Positions 7,586 through 14,663 of a stretch of DNA of 26,270 bases are shown piece after piece; within the stretch, counting starts at the first letter, position 1; each line of letters opens with the position of its first letter. A program made the translations under genes and the position numbers. Source of the stretch: a virus; the IMG/VR virus record IMGVR_UViG_3300034374_001723, positions 1 to 26,270 of that record; one strand, written 5' to 3'. The notes beneath the pieces were generated by a model. That model was not told the origin of the DNA. It ran no database searches and worked only from the letters and a program-made list of their open reading frames with translations.

Positions 7586-7990
7586 TTATCTAACACCTGT
7601 ATAAAACACATGTTTGTGTATGTTAGCTGTAACTTGTCCTGTGTATGCCCACTCGGGGAATACCTTTGTACTGTGGTAATGAGTCGCGCCCCCTGTGATA
7701 TCGGGGATCAAACCACTCAAATGCACTATGTATACCGCATCCCGCCAAGCCCGTTCATCGTGCGGGTCTTCTGGTTTGCCATCGCAGTAGAAGCTGAACT
7801 GACACATGTTGCGGATGGGATTACCGTTCCAGTAGTAACCTTGTTTGACTACATCACACGCATTGTCTGGGTAGCGTGGGTCTTCGATTCTATTTCGTAT
7901 TACATGAGCGACTGCAATCTGCCCTGCATCTGGTTCACCTCTAGCCTCAAAGTAGATAGCTAGGGCTACGCACATAAGCGGGGTGATCAT
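7586..7990 (-). CDS. Cell wall hydrolase, SleB family (endolysin)
   Basis: 134 aa from ATG at 7990; the frame opens earlier at a GTG, but GGAG lies six bases before this ATG and the ATG overlaps the upstream stop (ATGA). Seen: LAIYFEARGEPDAGQIAVAH then VIRNRI, CDVV, CQFSFYCDG and a late ATHYHS. The opening ALAIYxEARGE with its glutamate and the C-QFS(F/W) segment are the signature of Hydrolase_2 (SleB/CwlJ) peptidoglycan hydrolases, whose activity is lytic transglycosylase-like. In phages these act as endolysins at the end of infection. There is no signal peptide, so a holin would be needed; the 56-aa membrane protein at 15704 is one candidate, though distant. Confidence 0.85.
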   Translation of the reverse strand: MITPLMCVALAIYFEARGEPDAGQIAVAHVIRNRIEDPRYPDNACDVVKQGYYWNGNPIRNMCQFSFYCDGKPEDPHDERAWRDAVYIVHLSGLIPDITGGATHYHSTKVFPEWAYTGQVTANIHKHVFYTGVR

Positions 7991-8205
7991 ACAATTCTCC
8001 ACAACCTGTAAGTGCTATCTTCTTGTTTACGCATCGTCATTACCCTTTCATGCCTAGTCAAAAACATTTGTGCGCTAGCCGCTTCTCTGTAGTTATCAAG
8101 TGCAACACTATCACCAACTTCCATATCTAGCAGTGGATCAAACCTAGACGACCGGCCTCCTCTACGTCGAGGCACAGGTATATCTTTCTCTATTATCAAT
8201 TCCAT
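7987..8205 (-). CDS. Small phage protein with RRG-rich N-terminus, function unknown
   Basis: 72 aa from the ATG at 8205 preceded by AAAGAG; a TTG start ten codons earlier is possible but unlikely. Seen: MELIIEKDIPVPRRRGGRSS, then DPLLDMEVGDSVALDNYREA, a helix AASAQMFLTRHE, and a strand ending YRLWRIV. The pattern IEKxIPxPxxRGxxS, MEVGDS, helix, then a short final strand ending in W-R-V is one I recognise from many small phage replication-region proteins annotated only as hypothetical. The alpha/beta arrangement with basic N-terminus would suit nucleic acid binding (inference). The stop overlaps the lysin start. Confidence 0.65.
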   Translation of the reverse strand: MELIIEKDIPVPRRRGGRSSRFDPLLDMEVGDSVALDNYREAASAQMFLTRHERVMTMRKQEDSTYRLWRIV

Positions 8206-8235
8206 AACTATCTCTTTGCTGGTAACTGGTTTCAA

Positions 8236-8766
8236 TCAGTGAACAACGACCCCGTAGTCAGGGATTTCGTATTCATAATTTATCGTCTCATCGTTGGGTG
8301 ACATCAAGAACGCGCCATTGCTGGTATGAAACTGCATAGCCATCTTTGTAGGGGGCGACATAGTAATAACGTGTGAGACATTCGGATACATTATAGGAAC
8401 AGATTCTAGTAGCTCATTTACCAACCGACGCCCGGCCCCCTTAGAGTACGACCACAAAGAATAAAGACAAAAGACCGTAGCTATGCTTGTATCGTCTTCA
8501 TCAAACTTAGCTTCGACTTCTTCAATAAGTTCGTCTATCTCTCCGGTCGCGTACATTCGTAACTGATCTTCTGTTCTCGGAATGAACGGACACATCACCG
8601 TACAGACAATAGCGTTTACCTTCATGTCGAAACCCTGTTTGTCCACATCAGCAAACACACGAAACTTTCCCTCGAAACGTGTTACGTTATCTTCAAACAA
8701 GTGTGGACGAACAGGGTCATCGGCTATGTAGTCGATGAAGTCTTCCATGCTACATTCAATCAGCAT
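8236..8766 (-). CDS. GNAT-like acetyltransferase
   Basis: 176 aa; the ATG at 8766 has GAGGAA six bases upstream and overlaps the previous stop by eleven bases. N-terminal half: acidic helices and two strands (FRVFADVD, VNAIVCTVMC). C-terminal half resembles the GNAT core: TVFCLYSLWSYSKGAGRRLV has strand beta-4 followed by a K-G-x-G-R/x-L pyrophosphate-binding loop and helix, then VSHVITMSPPTKMAMQFHTS with helix and NGA turn as in acetyl-CoA-binding motif B. The loop is GAGRR rather than the classic Q/RxxGxG/A. Likely modifies a small molecule, protein or peptidoglycan component; the substrate cannot be inferred. Confidence 0.6.
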   Translation of the reverse strand: MLIECSMEDFIDYIADDPVRPHLFEDNVTRFEGKFRVFADVDKQGFDMKVNAIVCTVMCPFIPRTEDQLRMYATGEIDELIEEVEAKFDEDDTSIATVFCLYSLWSYSKGAGRRLVNELLESVPIMYPNVSHVITMSPPTKMAMQFHTSNGAFLMSPNDETINYEYEIPDYGVVVH

Positions 8767-8878
8767 CGTCTTCCTCTAGTATCTGTTCGAGTTTATCTAC
8801 CGCTTCAACAAGACGTTTGCCTAGCTGTACCAACTCTTCAGCATGCTCCTCGTCTATTTTAATTGTTATCTCTAACAT
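8756..8878 (-). CDS. 40-aa helical mini-protein
   Basis: The long open frame reaches back to 8974, but its first 32 codons are the out-of-frame shadow of the 50-aa gene upstream. The ATG at 8878 with GGGA about five bases before it is the sensible start. The protein is MLEITIKIDEEHAEELVQLG and continues with an amphipathic acidic helix ending LEEDDAD, so a short strand then a single long helix. It overlaps the 50-aa gene by 20 bases and the GNAT-like gene by 11. Function unknown; size and charge suit a small phage modulator protein. Confidence 0.55.
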   Translation of the reverse strand: MLEITIKIDEEHAEELVQLGKRLVEAVDKLEQILEEDDAD

Positions 8879-9011
8879 GGCGATCCCACTCCCGTTCGCG
8901 CTCTTCGTCTGGATCAACTTCGTATGACCGCCACTTGTAATCCTCGTCCTCATCACCAACGCGATTCGGATCATCTGGTATTGTGCGCCAATCGTTATAG
9001 ACTCTACCCAT
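8859..9011 (-). CDS. 50-aa acidic/arginine-rich mini-protein
   Basis: Frame ATG 9011 to TAA 8859. A strong GGAGGAG lies seven bases before the start, and the protein reads MGRVYNDWRTIPDDPNRVGD, then a DEDEDYKW stretch and EEREREWDRHVRDNN. Hydrophilic, rich in Asp, Glu, Arg and Trp, with no membrane segment. It overlaps the 38-aa gene upstream by eight bases and the 40-aa gene downstream by twenty. Function unknown, but the ribosome site and the chain of overlaps make it a credible gene. Confidence 0.65.
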   Translation of the reverse strand: MGRVYNDWRTIPDDPNRVGDEDEDYKWRSYEVDPDEEREREWDRHVRDNN

Positions 9012-9120
9012 TATCATTCTCCTCCGGTCTGGTTAAATTAACTAACTGCCACGCAAGTTCGTGCAGCGCCGCTTTGTCTTCTTCGCACTGAATCAGGTTA
9101 ATTACTTCTTGTAGCGTCAT
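9004..9120 (-). CDS. 38-aa helical mini-protein
   Basis: Frame ATG 9120 to TAG 9004. AGGAG is seven bases upstream, in the sequence AGGAGAATGATAATG, which is repeated exactly before the next gene at 9011. The protein MTLQEVINLIQCEEDKAALH continues to ELAWQLVNLTRPEENDNG: one or two amphipathic helices and a polar tail. It overlaps the 74-aa gene by 23 bases and the 50-aa gene by eight. Function unknown. Confidence 0.6.
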   Translation of the reverse strand: MTLQEVINLIQCEEDKAALHELAWQLVNLTRPEENDNG

Positions 9121-9322
9121 TATCATTCTCCTGAATATCTTTCAGTATCTCCCGCCGTAGTCGCTTGCGATCTTCGGGCGAACATTTACTCACGATCTTG
9201 ATATCACTCAGTCTTAGTTTGTAACTCGACGGCTGCCAGTACAGTGCAGCTTCCGGCTCAGTGACCAACATGTACTGCCATGTCTCACCATCTATATCTA
9301 TATAAAAAGATTCACCAATCAT
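9098..9322 (-). CDS. 74-aa small phage protein, function unknown
   Basis: The ATG at 9322 overlaps the upstream TGA (ATGA) and has GGGAG about eight bases before it. Seen: GESFYIDIDGETWQYMLVTE (beta-rich, several aromatic residues), then SSYKLRLSDIKIVSKC and a charged helix PEDRKRLRREILKDIQEN. A small beta sheet followed by a helix. First of four consecutive overlapping small genes (9322 to 8756). No family recognised. Confidence 0.65.
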   Translation of the reverse strand: MIGESFYIDIDGETWQYMLVTEPEAALYWQPSSYKLRLSDIKIVSKCSPEDRKRLRREILKDIQENDNDATRSN

Positions 9323-10308
9323 TCTGCATCACTCCCACCTTTTAGTCTATAGTCTTTCTCCACAAATCCCTCTTTGTTCCCATTAACATACGTTGAATTA
9401 ATCCACACTTTCTTCCCGTTCTGGTACGTACGGATATGTCCTCGTCTCATGTGGCTACGTTTCGCACCGCCTCCACCGCCGTTGCCTCCACCCAAGTACG
9501 GGCTATCCCATACCTCACCGCCGATAGACAGAACCTTGTAGTCATAATTAGCTGTCTCACCTCTCTTGGCATGTTTCTTAGCAAGTTTAGGAGGGACATT
9601 TACAGGTACTTGTTTACAGTCGTTTATCTCTAGCAGATTGCAAAGCGTAGCCATTGACATAAAGTCATCTTGGTAGTCTGACAGAATTTCCCCTATTTCT
9701 TCTTGGCTATTCCCATGATCCACAAGATATTCAATAAAATTGACTGTATGGGGGTCGGGGTTCCAATCAAGTCCATATCCCATAGCTCTATAAGCGCCAA
9801 TATCTTCAGGCTTAAAACTAAATTTGCAGAACGCTGGTTGGCACGCCCATACTTTAAGATGGGGGGCATACAATACTGACGCACATCTTATGTCTAAATC
9901 TTCCCCCTCTTCTTGTTTCTGGACAAGAATAGAAATTTTATGGGTGTCTATTTTTTCGGGTGCATCTGGTACTTTTATTCTTGTTGCGCCTTTCGTGTCG
10001 ATACCATCTGCCTGATTATTTATATGAGTAGTACTTAGCAGAATCGTAATTGGGTACGGCAATCGAAATGGCATGTACTCTTTACCATCAAAAGGAGGAT
10101 GTAAATCTTTATCACCAATTATGTTTCTTACATCTGGTACATAAAACTTCATGCCCCTCTCAATAGTTTCAGCTAAGTAGTTCATTGAGTGGGCGTGTTG
10201 CGGCATTTCGTTTTCGAGAAGCACCCCAACCGCATTACGCATATCACGTACCGCATCCTTAAACTTACCCCAGTGCGGGATACCTCTAACTGTCTGTTGT
10301 TTCTTCAT
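9319..10308 (-). CDS. 329-aa phage protein with glycine-rich hinge and RSHMRRGHIR C-terminal motif, function unknown
   Basis: The ATG at 10308 is preceded by AGGAG at seven bases; the frame stays open to an ATG at 10371, but that region is inside a set of hairpins and has no ribosome site. Residues 1-60 are basic and helical; about 100-180 are beta-rich with LPYPITILLSTTH and KISILVQKQEE; about 190-260 are helical with acidic stretches. Then a run GGGNGGGGG, and RSHMRRGHIRTYQNGKKVWI with an ending N-x-x-x-x-G-x-V-x-K-x-Y. The S-H-x-R-R-G-H-x-R motif followed by K-x-x-W-I is common at the ends of uncharacterised phage and plasmid proteins. No enzyme motif seen. The long structured gap just upstream may control it. 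Confidence 0.6.
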   Translation of the reverse strand: MKKQQTVRGIPHWGKFKDAVRDMRNAVGVLLENEMPQHAHSMNYLAETIERGMKFYVPDVRNIIGDKDLHPPFDGKEYMPFRLPYPITILLSTTHINNQADGIDTKGATRIKVPDAPEKIDTHKISILVQKQEEGEDLDIRCASVLYAPHLKVWACQPAFCKFSFKPEDIGAYRAMGYGLDWNPDPHTVNFIEYLVDHGNSQEEIGEILSDYQDDFMSMATLCNLLEINDCKQVPVNVPPKLAKKHAKRGETANYDYKVLSIGGEVWDSPYLGGGNGGGGGAKRSHMRRGHIRTYQNGKKVWINSTYVNGNKEGFVEKDYRLKGGSDAE

Positions 10309-10340
10309 TCTCGTTCTCCTAGTTAAAAGAAATAAGTTTG

Positions 10341-10569
10341 CGTGAGTTCGTACAGAAATCCCCCCACCCATTCAGGGTTCATGCTGTACTTGCTCACGAC
10401 TAACCGTAGCGTGGCTTACTCGGTGCATGCACAGGGTTGGAGTGCTCTCATGAGGCATTTAAGCCCTGTCATGCACTGCGGATGTTTTCGGCCGGAATGA
10501 TACAAACACACCTACCCACCGTCCGCTGGGGTATGGGGGAGTAAACAAATCAACTAAAAAACCTCCCCC
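10341..10569 (-). ncRNA. Structured intergenic element with four consecutive hairpins (candidate leader RNA)
   Basis: The only sizeable gap inside the leftward block (10309-10579). Inverted repeats in transcript order: GGGGGAG/CTCCCCC (10563-10569 with 10535-10541, 21-nt loop); GCGGA/TCCGC (10522-10526 with 10478-10482); CATGCAC/CCCTGT arms (10464-10476 with 10423-10436, 13 pairs with one bulged base at 10430, containing an inner CTCATGAG palindrome); and CTCACG plus CTGTAC arms (10384-10398 with 10341-10355, 12 pairs around a 3x3 internal loop). The second and third are one base apart. The last ends 33 bases before the start of the 329-aa gene. No T-run, so not a simple terminator; no tRNA signature or known riboswitch core recognised. 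Could be a cis-regulatory leader, a processed RNA or a DNA structure. Confidence 0.5.
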
Positions 10570-10579
10570 TACTAAGAAC

Positions 10580-10876
10580 CTAAAACGACAGCAGTACCTC
10601 CCGCACGCTATCTATATTGTCTTCATTTACTACCCACCCCACCCCGGCAGCCTTAGCTATATTTTCCAGTTCACGTTTCTGTAAAGCAGTCGTAGTGTTC
10701 TTGCCTGCTTTACACTCAATAGCGAAAAACTTTCCTTTGTAGCACCCGACTATATCCGGCACACCCGAACGTCCGTAGCCACCTGTGGCTGGAAAGAAGT
10801 AATAAACATCTTCACCCAACGTCTTCAGTTGTTTCACTATCTGATTCTTTACTCGTTTCTCCGGCGTCATCGCCAT
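10580..10876 (-). CDS. VRR-NUC domain nuclease (PD-(D/E)XK, resolvase-like)
   Basis: 98 aa from the ATG at 10876, nine bases after GGAG; ATGs at 10885 and 10870 are alternatives. The whole protein is one domain: TPEKRVKNQIVKQLK helix, YYFFPATGGYGRSGVPDIVG with the catalytic Asp, KGKFFAIECKAG with the E-x-K pair, then TTALQKRELENIAKAAGV and a final strand WVVNEDN. This is the VRR-NUC fold, whose standalone phage members cleave branched DNA such as Holliday junctions. It overlaps the upstream gene by 65 bases and is last before the structured gap. It probably works with the SNF2 helicase at 2277; the two families often co-occur in phages. Confidence 0.9.
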   Translation of the reverse strand: MAMTPEKRVKNQIVKQLKTLGEDVYYFFPATGGYGRSGVPDIVGCYKGKFFAIECKAGKNTTTALQKRELENIAKAAGVGWVVNEDNIDSVREVLLSF

Positions 10877-11144
10877 CAGTTTCATCTCCGTTCAAATGAA
10901 TCCAAAACACGTTCTCTTGCATCCGTCTACCGATGTTATCTATGTACTTGCTCGGTGACTTGTGCGGCATTACTCTCAATACTGCTACCTTACGTTGTAC
11001 CCACAAAGGTACCTTGTCTGCGGGAATTGTATAAGGGCGACTTATGTTGACACCTCGTATGGTCATCTCCATAAGACCGAATGACTGCAAGACAACAAAG
11101 TCGCCCTTAAGTTCCACACGTAGTACGGCTTTATCAATTCTCAT
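10812..11144 (-). CDS. 110-aa small protein with acidic tail, function unknown
   Basis: ATG at 11144 with GGAG nine bases upstream, overlapping the previous stop by eleven bases. The N-terminal 60 residues are beta-rich (AVLRVELKGDFVVLQSFGLM, EMTIRGVNISRPYTIPAD) with an SH3-like or OB-like feel. A WVQRKVAVLRVM segment follows, and the last 30 residues are strongly acidic (NGDETDGDDAGETSKESDSE), an end like that of DNA mimics or SSB-type proteins. No family recognised. The long overlap with the nuclease means the acidic tail shares sequence with the nuclease N-terminus and may partly be a by-product of that overlap. Confidence 0.55.
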   Translation of the reverse strand: MRIDKAVLRVELKGDFVVLQSFGLMEMTIRGVNISRPYTIPADKVPLWVQRKVAVLRVMPHKSPSKYIDNIGRRMQENVFWIHLNGDETDGDDAGETSKESDSETTEDVG

Positions 11145-12225
11145 CCGGTGCTACTCCGTAGACAAACTTGTATACAAAATCAGTGGGTACCATAAACGCA
11201 CAGGCTTCCTTACAGAACACTTCGTAGTCTGGCCTGATCACGCCGATGTTCTTGGCACACCCATCGTCATCCCGCTCGACAGTTTCCAGTGTCATCACTG
11301 CACGCTGTATTTCGACAGGCAAATCCTCAAAGTAATCGAAAGTTTGTACCTGTACCTCATCGTATGGGGATCGCTGCGCTTTGTGTATGCAAACAATCTT
11401 TCCGGTTATAGCCGAACGCATCATGCACATGACACTGCGATCTCCTGCGTGTTCTTGTTTAGCTAACACAGCGTTACGTGCGTCGCGGTACTTGATAAAA
11501 GTTTCACGTAGTGCGCTATCTTCCGACAGAGTGGGGGACTTACCTTCCTCCATCTCGTACAACATGTTCAGTATTTCACGCGCACAACTTCTGCTGACTG
11601 CATCGGTTCTAAAGTTTGAGAACAAACCCTTGAGTTCGTCATCGTACGATTCAACCATCTCCCACACCAAGGGCGACAAGATATCCGCAACGTGTTCCGC
11701 TAACTCATCGTCACCGTAAGGACGTAGGCCAGCAACAAAACTTGCTGCTCGTTTGGCATCGTTGACTGCATTGATAGTCCTCTCTTGATCGTAAGTGCTG
11801 ACACAGGAAGTGCTAAGTCTACGTTGCCGCTTGATACGCAAAGACTCTATCTCGTACCGACACTCGTCTGAGTTATACCAAACGTGTGCAGTATATAAGT
11901 TGCTACGTCTGGGACGGATAGACCACTTCCTTATGTGTTCACCCATGTATTCATCCTTGTGGGTTGCCATAGGATGAATGTCTACTGCATAGCTAAACTT
12001 CTCCTGAATAAGTTTCAGCAGGATTATTGTCCTCTCAGTCGTCTTGTACTTACCAAACTTGTAACGTGCGTCGTCTTCTCCCCACTCTTCACGTTCAAAT
12101 TCCTTTAGCTCCTCATCGATTTTCGGAATGTAAGAGCCGTTGACGGTCTGTTTCTCTTCACCGTAAAAGCGTTCACGAAATTGTAAAGGGGTGTCGTTCA
12201 CACCCCGATCATTGTATCTAGCCAT
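11134..12225 (-). CDS. 363-aa phage protein, function unknown
   Basis: ATG at 12225, seven bases after GGAG, 13 bases downstream of the VWA-protein gene. Mostly charged and helical; early part GSYIPKIDEELKEFEREEWG, a middle with many Arg (SLRIKRQRRLST), KRAASFVAGLRPYGDDELAE, and a C-terminal alpha/beta stretch with TGKIVCIHKAQRS and VFCKEACAFMVPTDFVYKFV. There is no Walker motif, nuclease triad, membrane segment or obvious zinc site. Being immediately downstream of the MoxR/VWA/DUF3150-like module, it could be a fourth component or a substrate of it (inference). Confidence 0.6.
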   Translation of the reverse strand: MARYNDRGVNDTPLQFRERFYGEEKQTVNGSYIPKIDEELKEFEREEWGEDDARYKFGKYKTTERTIILLKLIQEKFSYAVDIHPMATHKDEYMGEHIRKWSIRPRRSNLYTAHVWYNSDECRYEIESLRIKRQRRLSTSCVSTYDQERTINAVNDAKRAASFVAGLRPYGDDELAEHVADILSPLVWEMVESYDDELKGLFSNFRTDAVSRSCAREILNMLYEMEEGKSPTLSEDSALRETFIKYRDARNAVLAKQEHAGDRSVMCMMRSAITGKIVCIHKAQRSPYDEVQVQTFDYFEDLPVEIQRAVMTLETVERDDDGCAKNIGVIRPDYEVFCKEACAFMVPTDFVYKFVYGVAPDEN

Positions 12226-12238
12226 AAGAGTTCTCCAA

Positions 12239-13465
12239 TTAAAGGTTTACGTGGACAGCAGTGCCCACATTAGGTCTTGCAGTGTCGTGCCCAAGAATGC
12301 ACCACAGTACGGGCGAGTTCCATGTGCCCCAATCCCCACCCAGATATCCATCCGTGCATACGATCACCGCTTGGGGATTGATGTTATGCTCTGCCATGTA
12401 CTCGTTTACACAGCTTATGTCAGTGCCACCACCACCGGCTGGCTTAGTTGACTCAACCAGCCTGTCAATGTCTTCGGCTTCGTACGTCTCATCCGCACAG
12501 ATTTTGGTGTCCCAGTACAACACGCGAATCTTGTTCACATTGACGTTGGATACCACACCCTGCACCTCGGACAGAAACTTAGTTAGCTCTGCCTGACCAA
12601 TGCTGCCTGACGTGTCGATAGCGATAACAAGTTCGTCTACCTGCTCGGACACACCACTCGGCATGTACATACCGGCTGACATGTACCGGCGATTGGGTCT
12701 GGCATACGTTGAGTAATCTGTACCTCGGCATGTCTCGGTAACAAACTCACTCAACACATCGACCCAATTGATCTCCGGTTGCAGCAGCGAATCAATCGCA
12801 CGGTTGCCACCACTACCAACCTTACCGGCAGTCAATGCACCCTGACGAATCGCGGTGTCGATCTGCTCGGCAAGTTGCTGTTGCTCCTCGTCCGACATGC
12901 TTTCGGCACCCTCCCAATCGTGATCGTCAAACCCCTCACCATCACCCTGTTCGGATTCACCAGATTGCTGTTGCTCCTCCTGTTCAGCGTATAAGATGTT
13001 GAACACCTGCTCACTGTTCATCTCAGAGAAACGTGTATCTGCAAGTCCCATTAGCTGACCAGTCTCCTTGCATCTAGGCATCTCAACAAACAAGGTACCG
13101 TCATCGTTGACAGACTTGTCACTGAGTATCTGCAAGTTGATAACGTGATCGCATGCTATGTTAGCCAGCCGATGATCCTTGTCGTGCAGATGTTTCCACG
13201 TAGTCAGATGGCGATACAGCTTGTGATAACACTCGTGCAAGATAAGGAAACGTAGTTCAGGGTCAGTCAAACTATCGACAAACTCCCGTCCGTACCACTC
13301 GTCCCGCCCGTTGGTGCAAGCTGTAGGAACATCATCTCGTACCTCCTTACTACCCATCATCAGCACACCGGCTAATGCGATGTAGTTCCTGTGGTCAATG
13401 ATATTAACCAGAGCTTTGGATACCCGCTGCTCGGCGGTTAGTTGTGTTCGTGTTGAGAACGTCAT
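12239..13465 (-). CDS. Metallopeptidase-like plus VWA-domain protein (DUF2201-type), MoxR partner
   Basis: 408 aa. N-terminal domain: LRFLILHECYHKLYRH carries HExxH (H77, E78, H81) followed by HRLANIACDHVIN, as in the DUF2201 putative metallopeptidase domain. A glutamine- and acid-rich linker spans about 160-205. C-terminal VWA-like domain: VIAIDTSGSIG gives the MIDAS DxSxS (D284, S286, S288), GGGGTDIS the MIDAS threonine (T348) and VIVCTDGYLGG the third acid (D372). Such proteins act with MoxR AAA+ ATPases, the VWA part bridging a substrate to the ATPase as in metal chelatases and RavA-ViaA. The gene follows the ATPase by 11 bases with AAGGGGGTG before its ATG. The natural substrate in phages is unknown. 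Confidence 0.85.
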   Translation of the reverse strand: MTFSTRTQLTAEQRVSKALVNIIDHRNYIALAGVLMMGSKEVRDDVPTACTNGRDEWYGREFVDSLTDPELRFLILHECYHKLYRHLTTWKHLHDKDHRLANIACDHVINLQILSDKSVNDDGTLFVEMPRCKETGQLMGLADTRFSEMNSEQVFNILYAEQEEQQQSGESEQGDGEGFDDHDWEGAESMSDEEQQQLAEQIDTAIRQGALTAGKVGSGGNRAIDSLLQPEINWVDVLSEFVTETCRGTDYSTYARPNRRYMSAGMYMPSGVSEQVDELVIAIDTSGSIGQAELTKFLSEVQGVVSNVNVNKIRVLYWDTKICADETYEAEDIDRLVESTKPAGGGGTDISCVNEYMAEHNINPQAVIVCTDGYLGGDWGTWNSPVLWCILGHDTARPNVGTAVHVNL

Positions 13466-13476
13466 AAGTCACCCCC

Positions 13477-14616
13477 TTACTTCTTGTCGTTGAAGTACAT
13501 GTAACCGTTAGCCATGCACCACTCTTGAAACTCCTTGGTGTTAACCACCACATCTTGCTTGTGGTAGTCATCCTTACGGGCGGCATTGACAAACAAACCC
13601 TGCGCTTCCTTGGGCAGTCGGCTCAGGTACTTCATCCATTGGCTCACCCACTGATACTCGATAGTCGCCAGCGTACGCTGAACAACCATGCAATATGCTG
13701 CGGGAGATTCAGGAACCTTGGCGGTCATCGGGTTGTCCTTGATATCCTGATTGGTAGGCAAGTCACTAGCCAGTTCGAGAAACGACTGCATGTCACGCGC
13801 AGCCCGATCACCGATAGTGCCGGTCAGGAGCAACCGCACGGTAGCTTTGTCAAACTTGTCTGCCTGCCACAAGATATCGCTAGCAGCCTCCAACGATCTA
13901 GGCGTCACGAACGCCGTACGCCACTTGGCTTTGGGGTGGTAGATGTACGGATTCGCATCGTCCAGATGCCGTTGGTATTCCTCCGTAGACGGATTGCCAG
14001 ATGGTTCGGACAGTTCGGTGAACGACTGCAAGACTTGTGGGTTCTCGTTTACCCAACCCAAGACAGAGTGGTGAATACCGTTTGACTGACCCCATTCTAC
14101 CCACTCTTTATGGTCGGGCTTGCGCATGCGCACTACGGTTATGCGATTACGTGCGTGTGGTGGTAACAAGTCCCCCACCTGCTCGGCACCCAGATTAGTT
14201 GTGGCAAACACGATTGACCCATCCGGTAGCTTCTTACCACCGGCAGTCTCGTGTTCCTGCATGATGCGCAGCAGACCATTCTTCACAGACGGGTTAGCCT
14301 TGCCCAGTTCGTCAATCATCAGGATGATCGGCTTCTTACTGTGAAATCCCAACTCCTCGTTGACTGCGTACCGCACCACACCGTCATCGTCGATCTTGTC
14401 GAACATCGGCACGAACATATCGGCAATGTCCTTGGTGGTGCTGTCAAAGTATACCGGTACGTGTTTCGGTAACAGTCGGGCAAGCAACTTGAGTATGGAA
14501 GTCTTACCCGAACCCATGTCACCTTCGACAAGTATGGTCTGTTTGTCCCCCACTGCTGCGATGGCATAAGCAAGGGCGTTAAGTTCTACTGTAGCGTTCA
14601 ATTGAATAGCAGACAT
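13477..14616 (-). CDS. MoxR-type AAA+ ATPase
   Basis: 379 aa. Walker A EGDMGSGKTS (K38), Walker B IILMIDELGKA (D102, E103), sensor 1 VFATTN (N141), arginine finger region PPHARNRITVV (R156, R158), then a helical lid region to about 280 and an extension to 379. The GDMGSGKTS loop, the DELGKA Walker B and the HARNRI motif are those of the MoxR clade. These ATPases form hexamers that remodel proteins together with a VWA partner, here encoded directly downstream. ATG at 14616 with ACGGAG seven bases upstream. The 47 bases before it hold a 10-bp phased repeat. Equivalent genes recur in other large phages, but no function is established. Confidence 0.92.
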   Translation of the reverse strand: MSAIQLNATVELNALAYAIAAVGDKQTILVEGDMGSGKTSILKLLARLLPKHVPVYFDSTTKDIADMFVPMFDKIDDDGVVRYAVNEELGFHSKKPIILMIDELGKANPSVKNGLLRIMQEHETAGGKKLPDGSIVFATTNLGAEQVGDLLPPHARNRITVVRMRKPDHKEWVEWGQSNGIHHSVLGWVNENPQVLQSFTELSEPSGNPSTEEYQRHLDDANPYIYHPKAKWRTAFVTPRSLEAASDILWQADKFDKATVRLLLTGTIGDRAARDMQSFLELASDLPTNQDIKDNPMTAKVPESPAAYCMVVQRTLATIEYQWVSQWMKYLSRLPKEAQGLFVNAARKDDYHKQDVVVNTKEFQEWCMANGYMYFNDKK

Positions 14617-14627
14617 AAGAGTCTCCG

Positions 14628-14660
14628 TTTAGTTAAGTTTAGTTGAGTTTAGTTAAGTTA
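14628..14660. repeat. 10-bp phased AGTTAAGTTT repeat before the MoxR gene
   Basis: Three consecutive 10-base units AGTTAAGTTT, AGTTGAGTTT, AGTTAAGTTA, flanked by TTT and AGGTTAG, sit between the DUF3150-like stop (14664) and the ribosome site of the ATPase gene. On the transcribed strand this is a CTAAAC/CTTAAC motif once per helical turn, ending at AACGGAG. Compare 2231-2280, 15601-15650 and 19011-19060. Confidence 0.6.
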
Positions 14661-14663
14661 AGG

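Noticed and set aside
7385-7963. 192-codon plus-strand frame opposite the lysin and zinc-ribbon genes
   Set aside because: Cys- and Ser-rich antisense shadow of recognisable minus-strand genes, without a ribosome site.
10341-10569. tRNA, hammerhead ribozyme or known riboswitch
   Set aside because: No TTC-loop and acceptor pairing, no CUGANGA/GAAA core and no riboswitch consensus that I could recognise on either strand.
13525-14085. 186-codon frame on the plus strand opposite the MoxR gene
   Set aside because: Antisense shadow: the minus-strand frame has a complete set of AAA+ motifs and a proper ribosome site.
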